From Thozetella sp. PMI_491 (lineage: Eukaryota > Ascomycota > Sordariomycetes > Chaetosphaeriales > Chaetosphaeriaceae): a DNA stretch of 64,000 nt. Below the pieces are notes generated by a model that worked only from the letters and a program-made list of their open reading frames with translations, did not search any database and was not told the DNA's origin. The stretch spans positions 579,244-643,243 of the forward strand of contig MU270025.1 in NCBI GenBank assembly GCA_021432635.1, written 5' to 3'. A program made the translations under genes and the position numbers. Shown one piece after another: positions 11,058 to 22,399 of the stretch; position 1 is the stretch's first letter; each line of letters opens with the position of its first letter.

Positions 11058-12469
11058 ATGGGGCTCATCGACTATGCCCGGCTCTGCCGCCTCATACTCT
11101 CCTTCATGCCCTTCCTCTTCCGGAGGTTAGGGCAAAGAATCTCTGCCATCCAGCACAAGCGCACATACGTGCCTTCCGACTCGCCGAGAAACGTGGTCAT
11201 CATCGGGGGTTCCTTCGGCGGTGCCGCGCTTTGCAAGAGCCTCTGCGAAACACTCCCTTCAGGCTGGCGTGTCACGCTCGTCGAGAGAAACAGTCATATG
11301 CACTATACCTTTGCCTTCCCGCGATATTCTGTCGTGCCGGGGTACGAGCGCAATGCGTTCATCCCCTACGACACCACCTCCATCGCGAAGAGCCCACTGG
11401 CCCCCGAGGGCGTGTATCGGCAGGTGCGCGGTGCGGTGGCCGACGTGACTAGCGAGGCTGTGGTTCTGGTGTCAGGCGAGACGCTTGCCTACGATTATTT
11501 GGTGGTTGCGACAGGAGCTAGCCAGCCATTCCCGGCACGGCTGCGGTCGACTGATAAGGAGAGCGGCTGCTCCGAGCTGCAGAGCATGCAGCAGGGGATC
11601 CGGGAAGCCGGCCGCATAGCAGTGGTTGGGGCTGGACCCGTGGGCGTGGAGCTCGCAACCGATATCAAGTCCTACTACCCGGAGAAAGAGGTGACGTTGG
11701 TTCACTCTCGAGGCCAGCTTCTCAACAACTGGGGGAAGCGGCTCCACGATCACGTCCTGCCCATAGTCGAGGGCATGGGGATCAAAGTCATCCTGAAGCA
11801 GCGGCCCGAGGTCCGCGAGGCAGAAAACGGGAAACTGACGTCGTTGGAGTTTCCCGATGGGCGAATCGAAGAGTTTGACCTCGTGGTACGTCTGGCCCTG
11901 AGGAGACCGAGAAGATGAGTCTGACGAGCGCCACAGCTACGATGTACTGGCCAAACCCCCAACTCCCAGCTGCTGCAGAACCTCAGTGCCTCCTCGATAT
12001 CGCCCGACACAAAAAGGATCTTGGTGAAGCCGACCCTCCAGGTCACGGATCCCGCCTTCCCGCAAGTCTTTGCCCTGGGCGACGTGGCTGAGACGGGGGG
12101 CGCTAAGATGGCGCGCGCTGCGCTCATACAGGCCGATGTCGTGTCCAGCAATATCAACTCCCGGGTTCGCGGGACTGAGCCAAATGCCATCTACCACCCC
12201 CAGCTAATGGTTGAAGGTGCTCTCAAGCTTACCCTGGGCAAGGTATGTATCACTGCCAAGTTTCCGTCCGGGAACTGCTCGTGCTGACATCGGATATCGG
12301 GAAGGACACGTCTGTTGTGTACACGAATGACGAGCAAGGGACAGACATTTTGCTGTCGGGCGGGGGCGTGCCTGAGGACTTTGATATCGCTCGAGGCTGG
12401 GGGGTCCTCGGCGCTAAGTTCCAGAAGGACGACAGCCAGCAGCCACAGCCAAAGGCCGCAGTCGCGTGA
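11058..12469 (+). CDS. AIF/FSP1-like FAD-dependent NAD(P)H oxidoreductase
   Basis: Three exons (11058-11885, 11937-12242, 12305-12469) encode 432 aa, a usual length for the AMID/FSP1 branch of the apoptosis-inducing-factor family. A hydrophobic N-terminus (LCRLILSFMPFLF) precedes the FAD-binding VVIIGGSFGGAAL at about residue 46. TLAYDYLVVATGAS is the ATG motif, IAVVGAGPVGVELA at about 190 is the NAD(P)H-binding dinucleotide fold, and VFALGDVAETGGAKMA is the second FAD motif. Such enzymes transfer electrons from NAD(P)H to quinones at mitochondrial or other membranes; the substrate here is unknown. The first intron (51 bp) restores TGQTPNS, a conserved family stretch. The second has a GCTGAC branch point and an AAG acceptor, so its exact end is less certain. 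Confidence 0.85.
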
Positions 12470-13994
12470 GCCTGTTTGGCCGATGGCAACCATGGGTTTT
12501 GAGCAATTTGGGTATCCTGTTAGAAGTGGCCGATTTTCTACCCTCAGCCTGCACAGGTCATATAGTTCGAAAATATTATGTGATAGGACGGCTTGCTCAT
12601 TCAGTCAGAACTATACTGAGAGTCGGGGAGAAAGTTGGCATATATGTAAGAACATTTACATGGGTTGATGATCCTGCAAGGCTGCTGTTCAGAGATAGCC
12701 TCAGGCCGTATCTGGCCAAGCCATGTCATCTTGTAGAATTGCGTCTAGTTGAACTCTCTTCTCGTAAACAACCAGCCGCTTCTGTTGTTGCTCCAAGATC
12801 CATCGGAATACCGGACTCTGCTGTTCTAGCAGAGATGCTACGAACGGGGAGCGGGGCGCTGACGGATCAAGGCAGTTTGGGTCCAGAGCCAAGCCAGGGT
12901 GCTGGCGATGCGAGAAAGCGACCGTACCGCGTGCCACGGCTCCCGGTGCCGGGTCAGAGTAGCAGCCTTGGCCATATGCGGAGAGGGGGTATGAGGCCAA
13001 CGCCGTAAGATGAGACGAGGACATGTTCCTGCACGCCCCATCACCTGGGTAAAAGCCTCAGAAAAACGCCCCAGCCAGCCCAGCGCCATGCTGTCCAGTT
13101 TGCAGAGCGTAGTGGGCCGATCAGCCCAGAAGCAACTAGCGCGGAGTTGAAGAGCCCACGGCCATCCTCCTGGTACCGCCAGGAGGGCCCCGTCCTGCAT
13201 CGCCAGGCGAGCGAGCCTTGGGATCGCCCCCCGCGGGATGTGCCCATGTCGCCCTCATGCAGCAGCAGGAGGAGCAGGTGCATGACCGCATCTGTGATGC
13301 AAACCCTCCCCCAACCAACATCTGCCCCGTCAGCCGCGGCCGGTCTTTGACGGCGGTCGCGATGACGGGCCGCGCCGTGATTGCTTGGGACAAGGGGGGC
13401 GGGGAGCTGCAATGGGGAGGGATTGGGCTTGAAGGGTCGCGGGCGTTGGGCACATGACAGAACCGAGGGCGACAACAGACAGGGATCTTGGGCTCCCCGC
13501 GCCTATATACATGCTAGAAGAGCAGGCCTCTCGGCCCGTGGCGATCCATCTCGCGCTTCCCTCGACCTCACCGCCGGCGGTTGACCGACCGGCTGTCTCT
13601 GCGTGGCCCGCAATTTTCTACGACATTTTTTCAACCCGTCACTCCATGGCCCACAATAGGGGGGGTTCACGGGCCAAGTCAACAAAAGGGACCAGGTGCA
13701 TTCGACAGCCAAAGTTGGCGTCGCAAGTGAGGGCATCTATCGTCGAGGCTCGGCCCTCGGGCCGTGCGCTCTCCGCTTCTTTTATGATTTCTAGACTCTG
13801 ACAGACAGATCGCGCGCATACATTTTCTCCGACAAGGAACCCTGAGAACCAGACCGAGGTGTGCACGGAATGACGAGGGTGATGAAACGGGAAAGGGGGA
13901 TGACGGAAGCCGGCAGGCAGTTGTCGCGGCCGGCCGAAGTTGGAGAGTGGAGGGAGCCCAGCCTAGTAGCTGGGGAGGGTGGTGCAAAGCCCTC
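12470..13994. other. Convergent intergenic region
   Basis: No gene is supported. A 107-codon minus-strand frame at 12701-13024 starts with ATG but shows no motif, partner exon or leader; I leave it out as a gene. Confidence 0.45.
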
Positions 13995-14859
13995 TCACTC
14001 CTCATCGCCGTCATCGGCAGCGACCTCCTGCTCATCATCCTCTGCCTCCGCGGGGGCCTCAGTGGCCTTGACCTTGGCCTTGGTGGGCAGGTCGTCAGCC
14101 ACGTCGTCCTCATCCTCGGGAGCGTCATCGCCGTCTTCCTCATCCTCGACCTCCTCCTCTTCCTCTTCTTCTTCCTCGTCCCCCTCTGCGTCAGCGTGGC
14201 CGTTGGTCTTGGCCTTCTTGCGAGGAGGAGCAGCAGTCTTTTGCTTCTTCTTGGGAGGAGCTGCCTCTGGAGCGGAAATGTTAGCCGGTTGTTCCGGGAC
14301 TTGGGAGTGGGGAGGGGAGAGGGCTGAGACCACGGGCGTAGAGCTTGCTGACCGGTGGGCTGCCTAAGTTGATGCAGATACGATGGGGGGGTGCTTACCT
14401 GTCTCGCCATTCTCCTCTTCTCCCTCTTCTTCGTCAACCTCGTCGTACTCCTCGTCCTCCTCGTCGCCATCGTCGTCTTCCTCATCTTCGTCGTTCTCGG
14501 AGATGTACCTAACGGGCAGAGATATTAGCCTTGCTCATGGAGAGGATACTCTTAGGAGGTTCTGGATCAAGAAGCAATGCTCTGGAGCACGGCTGCTCAA
14601 GGGACTGCATCGATGCTGCTGGATCAGGGCGCCACGGGGCCTTGCGCCGACGAAGATCATGTTTGCGCCGCGATGCGCCACAACCAAGACCCCAAATCCG
14701 CTGCAAAGATGCAGTCGCATTACGCAGGCGACGCAGGGAGCAGGTTTTGATGAGTTTGCGACAGCGTGGTGGGTGAACTTACTCCTCCTCCTCCTCGTCG
14801 TCACTAGGCAGGGAGACGAGCTCCTCCTCCTCGTCCTGCTTCCTCTTGCGGCCAGACAT
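13995..14859 (-). CDS. Highly acidic nuclear protein of unknown function
   Basis: Three exons (14859-14783, 14508-14399, 14266-13995) encode 152 aa. The protein opens with MSGRKRKQDEEEELVSLPS and then alternates long Glu/Asp runs with two basic patches, PPKKKQKTAAPPRKKAKTNG, which look like nuclear localisation signals. Acidic stretches flanking Lys-rich signals are typical of histone chaperones and nucleolar proteins. I do not see the CHZ motif or any other named domain, so a histone-binding role is only an inference. The introns are rather long for this window (274 and 132 bp). Upstream, the coding strand is a very pyrimidine-rich leader. Confidence 0.7.
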
Positions 14860-17800
14860 GGTGAAAGTGGGGGGTTTAAGGTGTCAATTGACTAGGAAGG
14901 ACCTGCCCGGAGGTAAGAATGGGTGGGTTTGATGATGAGAGTGATGGAGATGGTGGAAGGAGAAGGGGGAGGAAGGAGAGAAAGGCTGGGGGGAAGGGGG
15001 AGACCTGGGGGGGACTGGGCGGGCGCGAGCACTGGCTGGCCTGGCAAAAAGGTACGTACCTGGGGCAGCACGCACGCAGCAGCGAGAGCAGAGAGGTCAG
15101 GAAGGGGGCAGGGAAAAGGGGGCGGCAGAGGGGGAGTCGAGAGGGTGGGAGGTGCGAGGGGGGAGGAGAGCGGAGAGTGAGAGGGGGGCCGGGGCGAGGG
15201 GAGCGGAAGCTCCCCCAGTTTGCACACCAAAGGTACAGTACCTTAGCCCAGGAGAGCTGGAGCCCACCACAGCTCCCCCCAGTTTTTGGGTGGGCTGTTT
15301 CCAAGGTCTCGCTGGTGGGCATGACGAGGAAGTTGGTTCCTGAGGCAGAAAGAAACACGGAAGGGTAGCTTGAACGGGGCAAGCTAGCCGCCATGGGCGT
15401 GCGTGGATTGAAAGGATGCAAACGGTCTGGGAGACGGTGCGAGTCAACTATGAGACGGCGGCTCTCTGGTGGCTGGAGCAGTGCCTTAGGAGGGACCACA
15501 GACGGGCGGAATCTGACATGGTCGAACTCTCGGGGGGGTGGATGGAAGACAGCTTCTCGTTGGCTGCAAGATGCTCAGCAAGCGAGGGAGCTCGGACCCT
15601 TCCCCCCCAAACTCCCCTCCCCCCCATCCCCATCCCCCAAGCCCAGCTGCCCACTCCCGATGGTGGCCGGGTCTCCCGCCCAAACTGACCTGCGCTCTTT
15701 CGTTTTTCTTCACTGGGCGGGTCCGGGAGCTCCTGCCGCCTCCCTTAGCTCCCCAAGGTTCCTGTCTCACCTGGAGCTCCCAGGAGCAACGCAAGTCTGC
15801 ATGATGCCAGGGGGGCAAACCAGTAACGTCATGACTGTCGGTAGCCTTTCGTCACGTGGAATGGAGCGTGGTTTATTCACGGCCCAACTTTGCGCCGTTG
15901 TTTGCTGGGCGGCTGGAGGAGCTGCGCCGAACAAATGGTGATTTGGGTTGGAGCTGCCATCTCGCAAGGGAAGGTGAGGGTCTGTTAGGAGTCTGGCTGT
16001 TGGTGATTCTCGCTCCCCTGGGCTTCCGGCCTCTGACTGGGTGTTTTTTTTTTTGAGGGGAGTCTTGCAGGAGGCCGAAGGAAGGGGGAAGAAAAAAGGT
16101 GTGGCCAGCCAACGACAGAATGCCTGGCTCGATTGATAGTGGCGGAGCGACCACTGCGGGCATTTCCTCGCACGTCCGGCCGCTGTTGCAGCGCTAGAAT
16201 GTAGAACAGCCGGCAAAGCTCCCCGCGAACCGCTAACCCACGGCCTTCACGGGTTGGCGCGACACTACGTCGCGCTCATTGTTAATTTCCAGCTCGTCGC
16301 GTTCGAGGGGCGGGGTATTGTGAACGGTCGCGTTGGGCGCCTCACCTCCCACTCTCCGTCCAGGATCACCAATCCATGGCGACCGATTGCTTGCGAATCC
16401 CGCATGTGTGTACCGTGGGATTGTCATATCAATGTGACGGCACGGCGACGGCCTGACTCAGGCGCGCAGCGTAGAACTTGGCCTTGCTCGTCAGTCATCA
16501 GCACGTCTGCAGAGGACTTCCGCTTTGGCTGAAGTTCTTCAGAGGGACATGGCATCGAATCTCCCGGGCGCGCGTCGCCCGGTGAGATGCGACTAGCGAG
16601 CGGGGGAGGCGAGGGCGTCTCTCATCTCCTGTTGTCTTACCTGAGCGTGCGGCCCAGATTCGGGCTGCCTAGCACCTAGGTCCGCAAGCAATCATTCCCT
16701 TCCGCCTGTGCCGTCCACTCGCCCGCCGCCGTCTTGATGAGCTGACCCAGCCTGCTTCGATAACAGAAATGTGAGCGGTGGGAATTACGGGCTACCCTTG
16801 ACGGTACAAGGGTGTAGCTTCTTGTTGGCGAACGCTCTAGTTCTGCCATAATAGACTTGGCGAGCATCCATAGGCACCGATAGACGCGAGACATGCGAGC
16901 GTCAAAGTATTACTCGTCCCCTTAGACCCCCCGATGTCTTCTGCTCTGCCGCCCCGGTCATGTTTTCATGAGCCCGCGCGACGGGCTGCAAGGGGAGGGC
17001 GAGTTGTGGTAACTGGGCTAAGAGTGAAGAAGAATGAAGAGGCAGTCTAGATCAGCACGGCGAGACGGTCTGTACTCAGTGACAGCCGCTGTTCGACCAT
17101 GTTACGACGAACAGGGGGGCTCCACGGATACGCCTAGGCTTTGTGCTTGTACTCTGTATACTGTGCAAAGGAGCGGGGATGTTTCGAACCGAGTCCCGCC
17201 CTCGCGTGCTGGATGCGGGACAGGTTTGTGACCCAGCTCGTTGGTTAGGTGCCTGCTAGCAGCCTCGGTGAGCGGCCACCCATTTTCGCCGATTGTTGAG
17301 AGCACTGGAATTTGGACGGGGCCGGAATTTGTTTTCTTCTCAGCTGGACGAGATTGACTTTAGGGATTGATATTCTGGATCCCTCTCGGATCTTGGTCCA
17401 GCCCCCAAGTGCCCCCAAGTGCCACTTCTGGGAAACGTCCGTGGCTCCTCTTCCATCCTCCCTACTTGGGGATCTTAGGGACGGGTGTCTCTGATAGACC
17501 GACCGGAGGCCACGGTAAAGCACCCCTAGATGGAGGCGAAAACCACGCAGACCACAGAGATATCGCACCAGGAGGCCTGGGGCCCGAGACAGGCAATAGA
17601 CGACACTTCCTTGCGGAGAAAAAAAAGAAGTTGCCAGGAGGCGAGCTGTCCGAGCTCATCAAACTGAGCAAGTAAGCGCGACCCGCCCACAATCACTGCC
17701 CGCTGTTGCATCCCCCTCAGGTCGAGGACTTCCAGACCCGGTGGGATCCAGCACGATAGGCAAATCCGATTCTTATTCCCAACCTCCCCTTCCCTCTTCC

Positions 17801-18212
17801 GCCATCACGGCCATTCGACTGTACATAGAAGCCGATCCCCAGCATCGCCCTCTCGATCCGTGGTAGGAGCCTGAGCTTGGTGCTGACAAGTCGCCAATCC
17901 CAATCTCTACACGCGTCGAACCTTCCACGATCCTGGTGCAGGCCGTAGCTCGGCCCCTCCAACCGATATCCGTTACTGGGGGTCCTTGTGCCATCACGGT
18001 GGCCCCGGAGCTTTGCCTTGGCCTCTGGCACGAGGGGCCCTGCAGTCAAGACTGCCAGGGGGGACTTCCCGCGCCAGAAAAATCCTTGCTAACTAGGGTG
18101 AAGGCGGGCGTCCAGAGGGACTAAGCGGGCGTCCTAGAACCGGCACCACGGGCACGTCGCGTTAGTCACCACGATAATTAAACTAGCGGCCCGTTAACAT
18201 ATCAACAAAAAC
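14860..18212. other. Long gene-free stretch of 3.35 kb
   Basis: This lies between the divergent acidic-protein gene and the TBC gene. I could not build any multi-exon gene here. It begins with a purine-rich tract (see separate entry) and otherwise holds GC-rich sequence without repeats. It may contain long 5' UTRs or a non-coding transcript, for which I have no direct evidence. Confidence 0.45.
14920..15215 (+). repeat. Polypurine, G-run-rich tract
   Basis: About 300 bp in which the plus strand is mostly G and A, with many runs of three to seven G. On the minus strand it is the C/T-rich leader and promoter of the acidic-protein gene. Closely spaced G runs, for instance around 14985-15015 and 15095-15200, could form G-quadruplexes. 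Confidence 0.6.
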
Positions 18213-21200
18213 ATGGCATTTCCTCGCCATGTGCGCGACCTGAGCTTCGAACCTAATCTCATAGGTGCCCATGGCCAGCCCGCAGCCATGCCGACCTCAC
18301 ATCCGCCCCCCGACGAGGTCGCCGGGCCTGTCTATGGCAGTGGCCCGGTTAAGCGCCAGCATAGCACCATGAACCGCGAATTCGGCCTGTACGCACCCAC
18401 CGCCCGCGGTGCGAGACAGCCTCCTCCTCAGGGACTCCAGGTGAAACACGACGCTGGGTCCGCGTCGGAACCACTCCACCACCCCCCTCTCGACCACGAA
18501 GACTACTACGAGGATTTTGTCGACGACCCCGACGACGGCTTCGAGACTTCCCCTTCGCAATTGTCCTTTTCCGACCTGCCGGTTCGCCAAGACTTCTCAT
18601 ATAAACGCAACCCGACGAGCCCCGTCTCGCCCCGCTGGGATTCGCTCGCGAACAGCACCTCAGCCGTCGTATACGATCCAGCACGACAGACAAAAGAATC
18701 TGCATCAAGACTGTTGTCGCCGACCACGCCGTCACGAGCCGTGCCGTCCGCCTACCCAGGTGTCTCGGCCAAACCTTATCGTTCTGACACGCCGCCTCGT
18801 GCCTTTCCTTTGTCTAGCCGGGTTCAAGAAGATGCGCTGCGTCGCCCTCTGACCTCTTCTCCTGCCTCGACCTCTAGCCCCGGTGCCGCAGACTCCTCCC
18901 GGCCGTCCACCGCCACCGACACCAATATGGTCGAGAACTTCTCGCGACCGAGAAAACCCAGCGTCAAGTACCAGCCCCACGACGTCCCTGTCTTTCAGCC
19001 ACCCTACAGCCGGACGAACTCGGGCTTGGACCACGACCAGTCCTTCCCCGTGCAGCCGCCGCCCGCTTCTGCCGCTCCGCAGCTCAGCTTGTGGCCCCGG
19101 CCAAGAGGCCTCTCGGGATCCTCAGCGCAGTCGACGAGCACCTACTCGTCTCTGCCCCACCGCCCTTCCAATGACCACTTGAATGGCTCGTACAGAGGCG
19201 GCTCGCTGAGGCATGGCAATCCTACTCTGCACAATGGGTCGGTGCCGTTGGCACGGCCACCCATGGTAGCATACCACAACCCCCCGCACTCGCGGGAGGC
19301 ACCGTGGATGGCGCAGGGAGACGAGCTCCGGTCGAGCTTCCGGTCCCAGACTACGACTTCGACCGCGCAGGGGACCTTATTTACCAACTCTGGCACCGAG
19401 AGGAGCAGTGTCCTGACGAAAACGAGCAGCATCACCGAGGGCTCGATCATTAACAGCTACAGCAGAGCAAGCACGCGAGCCAATTCGGCTGTGGACCCAG
19501 GCTTGAGCGTGGAGGACGTCATGGGCATGTACGAGAATGGGTTCGAGTCGGATTTCGAGGACGTTGGCTTCTCTAACGCCAAGCGCGGCGATGACGAGAA
19601 CGACACCCATGAATTTGACGTCGGCCTTACCGTTTACGACAACGACGCCTCCCGGCCGCCTTCGAGCCGCTCCAGCACGAGCAGGATGAACGCCAAGTTG
19701 TTGGAGGCTATGAGCGATCCGCTCCCGATGCCTGGTTCGTTGGCGATCCCGGGCGCAGACGCTCGGGTTGCGAGGGACTCGGCAGCTATGTTCCGCAGGT
19801 CGTTGCTCCCGAACTCTCTGCCTAAGGATATTGAGTTCGGAGCCGACAAGAAGCTTACTAGCAGGGAGAAGGGACTTCAGAAAGACGGCAAGGCCAAGCA
19901 CGATTCGGCCAAGCTCGTGAGTGATGAGGATTTGGCGATGACCAGAGACAGGAACGACCTTCCAAAGACGAGGACGCCGTCCCCTGAGTCGGCCCCTGCG
20001 TCTGCGCCTGCACCAGCTGCAGCTCCTACGCTGCCCCAGCAACCCCCAGAAGACCCCAGCAGCCGGGACCGCTATGGTTTCCGCAAAGCAAACGCGTATA
20101 TCACCCGCGAGCAGTACGATGCCTGGGATGCTCCTTATTCCGAGTATCTTGCACGGCGGAAGAAGAAGTGGGTGGCTTTCTTGAAAGACAGCTCGCTCAT
20201 GACGGAGAACCCCAACCGGTTCCCTCCTCGGAATGCCAAGACGAAGCGCTTCATTCGCAAGGGAATACCGCCGGAGTGGAGAGGTGCGGCGTGGTTCTAC
20301 TATGCTCGAGGACCTGCCATCCTAGCCAAGCACCCGGGCACCTATGCCGACTTGGTGAAGCGAGCGGGGCTGGCGCCGAAGGGTAGCGGTAAGATCCCAG
20401 ACGTCACGACGGAGGTCAAGCCGCTGGTCGTCGAGGACATTGAGAAAGACCTCCATCGCACGTTCCCAGACAATGTGCACTTCAAGCCGCCTCAGGATGC
20501 CAGCTCTGGGGCTGCGGAGAACACCCCCGGCCCCGATCCAGACGAGCCCACGATCATATCGTCCCTGCGACGCGTTCTCCATGCGTTCGCACTTTACAAC
20601 CCTCGCATCGGGTACTGCCAATCCCTGAATTTCTTGGCGGGCATGCTGCTCCTTTTTGTCGAGACGGAAGAATACGCCTTCTGGCTCCTGAACGTCATCA
20701 CGCGAGTTTATCTCCCTGGTACCCACGAGATGAGTCTCGAGGGTTCCAAGGTGGACCTCGCGGTACTGATGACGACCCTAAAAGAGTCAATGCCCGCTGT
20801 GTGGAAGCACCTCGCTGGCGACGAGGCTGATCTGTCCAGCCCCGCCAAGAAAAACAAGAAGCGAGGCAAAGACAGCAAGCAGATCGCGTCTGCTAACGAC
20901 CCTAATCGGCTCCCGGCGATCACGCTCTGTATGACGGCCTGGTTTATGTCCTGCTACATCGGCACCCTTCCGGTCGAGACGGTGCTCCGCGTTTGGGATA
21001 TTTTCTTCTACGAAGGCTCGCGTACCCTGTTCCGCATCGCTCTCGCCATCTTTAAGGTCGGAGAGCCCGAGATCAAGGCAGTTGGGGACCCTATGGAGAT
21101 GTTCGGCGTAGTGCAGACTATCCCCCGCCGCTTGCTCGACCCCAATACGCTGCTCGAGGCGTGTTACAAGAGACGCAACGGCATCGGCCACCTTAGCCAG

Positions 21201-21428
21201 GACGTCGTGGAGGAGAAGCGGCAGGAGCGCCGAGACGGCATCCGAAAATGGAAGGCCGAGCAAGATGTGATGAACGATCCCACGTTGGCTGCGCCGAAAC
21301 CCGCTGCCGCCGGGCTGGACCTGGCGGCTCCCCAAGTGGGCAACCTGGAGGGCGAAGTGCGACGCAAAGGCACCCTCTTCGGCCGAAGGAAAGATCGCGA
21401 GCAAGTACGCGCCGCTGAAGTGATGTAG
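18213..21428 (+). CDS. TBC-domain Rab GTPase-activating protein
   Basis: A single exon encodes 1071 aa. The first about 600 residues are a low-complexity Ser/Pro-rich region. The TBC domain begins near residue 680 (KGIPPEWRGAAW) and holds the catalytic fingerprints: IEKDLHRTFPDN with the arginine finger at about 747, and RIGYCQSLNFLAG with the glutamine finger at about 800. TAWFMSC...VLRVWDIFFYEG completes the domain, followed by a charged coiled C-terminus (VEEKRQERRDGIRKW). It stimulates GTP hydrolysis on a Rab protein and so controls vesicle traffic. The arrangement, disordered N-terminus plus C-terminal TBC, resembles yeast Msb3/Gyp3 and Gyp2-type proteins; the Rab partner cannot be read from sequence. 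The ATG at 18213 sits in an ACAAAAACATGG context. Confidence 0.92.
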   Translation: MAFPRHVRDLSFEPNLIGAHGQPAAMPTSHPPPDEVAGPVYGSGPVKRQHSTMNREFGLYAPTARGARQPPPQGLQVKHDAGSASEPLHHPPLDHEDYYEDFVDDPDDGFETSPSQLSFSDLPVRQDFSYKRNPTSPVSPRWDSLANSTSAVVYDPARQTKESASRLLSPTTPSRAVPSAYPGVSAKPYRSDTPPRAFPLSSRVQEDALRRPLTSSPASTSSPGAADSSRPSTATDTNMVENFSRPRKPSVKYQPHDVPVFQPPYSRTNSGLDHDQSFPVQPPPASAAPQLSLWPRPRGLSGSSAQSTSTYSSLPHRPSNDHLNGSYRGGSLRHGNPTLHNGSVPLARPPMVAYHNPPHSREAPWMAQGDELRSSFRSQTTTSTAQGTLFTNSGTERSSVLTKTSSITEGSIINSYSRASTRANSAVDPGLSVEDVMGMYENGFESDFEDVGFSNAKRGDDENDTHEFDVGLTVYDNDASRPPSSRSSTSRMNAKLLEAMSDPLPMPGSLAIPGADARVARDSAAMFRRSLLPNSLPKDIEFGADKKLTSREKGLQKDGKAKHDSAKLVSDEDLAMTRDRNDLPKTRTPSPESAPASAPAPAAAPTLPQQPPEDPSSRDRYGFRKANAYITREQYDAWDAPYSEYLARRKKKWVAFLKDSSLMTENPNRFPPRNAKTKRFIRKGIPPEWRGAAWFYYARGPAILAKHPGTYADLVKRAGLAPKGSGKIPDVTTEVKPLVVEDIEKDLHRTFPDNVHFKPPQDASSGAAENTPGPDPDEPTIISSLRRVLHAFALYNPRIGYCQSLNFLAGMLLLFVETEEYAFWLLNVITRVYLPGTHEMSLEGSKVDLAVLMTTLKESMPAVWKHLAGDEADLSSPAKKNKKRGKDSKQIASANDPNRLPAITLCMTAWFMSCYIGTLPVETVLRVWDIFFYEGSRTLFRIALAIFKVGEPEIKAVGDPMEMFGVVQTIPRRLLDPNTLLEACYKRRNGIGHLSQDVVEEKRQERRDGIRKWKAEQDVMNDPTLAAPKPAAAGLDLAAPQVGNLEGEVRRKGTLFGRRKDREQVRAAEVM

Positions 21429-22399
21429 AACACACCGCGGCCGCTGTCGACGATCTGGTTACTCTCAGCCCATGTGGGCGACCCTCTTCATACGACTCGA
21501 TCTGCCTCCAACCCCGAGAGGACCTACGGATGTCGGCCCTATTAATTTATATTCGATACCCTCCCCCGAGGCGATGTACTTGCGACGGAGACGGGGGGAC
21601 CGCTGCATTATGCATATTATGTACTGAAGGTACAAGGCTCATGACACCCCGGCATGTCTTTTTTTTCCTTTGTCTTTTTTTTTCTCTCTAAGGGGTTTTT
21701 CCAGGGGGCCGAGGAGCGAGGAGGCCATTTACCTTTGCGCGAGCGGATAGCACAAAAAGCATTTGGAAGGAGTGACGGTTTTTAACGGCGCAATTGCGAG
21801 ATCACAAAACGGTGGGCATGAGGCAAGAAAAGGTGTACAGGGGCATTCAGGTGTTAATGTTGTATCTGGATACAGAGCCTAGAGGACTGTGACGGCCAAG
21901 GTAGATAGACGCCTGCGAGGAGATTACAAGACCTTGATATCCATGACCCTGTTTCGTGTAAACCTCGACAGCCCTCAAGACGCGTGCTCAGTGGTGTAGC
22001 AAGCAGTCTCAGTGTCATCCCGACATGTTGGTCCCGGGCATTCCTCGGATGCGACGGCCACCGTGCAGAACAACACAGGCCATGATACTGCGTAGAAAAG
22101 GCACCGGCAGCGCGTCAAGGAACGGGTAAATGGTAACCTTGCAGCCCCGCTACTGTGCGGATCTGAAGGGGAGAAAGCGAAATAAGGACATATGCTCGCA
22201 AACGCCAGACACCGGTCGTCCATCCGTCCCGTCCGTGATGCTATGATTCCGCCCAGCGTCCTGGTGTTTCCTGACCGTAGCTGTAAAAACAAGACTAACG
22301 ACACAACCCGATCGCACGGGAGAAGCGAATCCGCTGTGGTGCACCACCCTCCTCTCCCCCCCCACCTCTCTCCCTCTCTCTACCATGGCAAGGTTCTCC
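21429..22399. other. Convergent intergenic region
   Basis: Tail-to-tail spacer between the TBC gene and the E2 gene. It includes two T-rich tracts at about 21657-21690 and the 3' UTRs. No gene is seen. Confidence 0.5.

Noticed and set aside
12701-13024. A 107-codon minus-strand frame
   Set aside because: It has an ATG but no recognised motif, no neighbouring exon and no leader; left as possible but unsupported.
14919-15368. A Gly/Arg-rich frame across the polypurine tract
   Set aside because: The composition simply reflects the G/A skew; it is a low-complexity chance frame.
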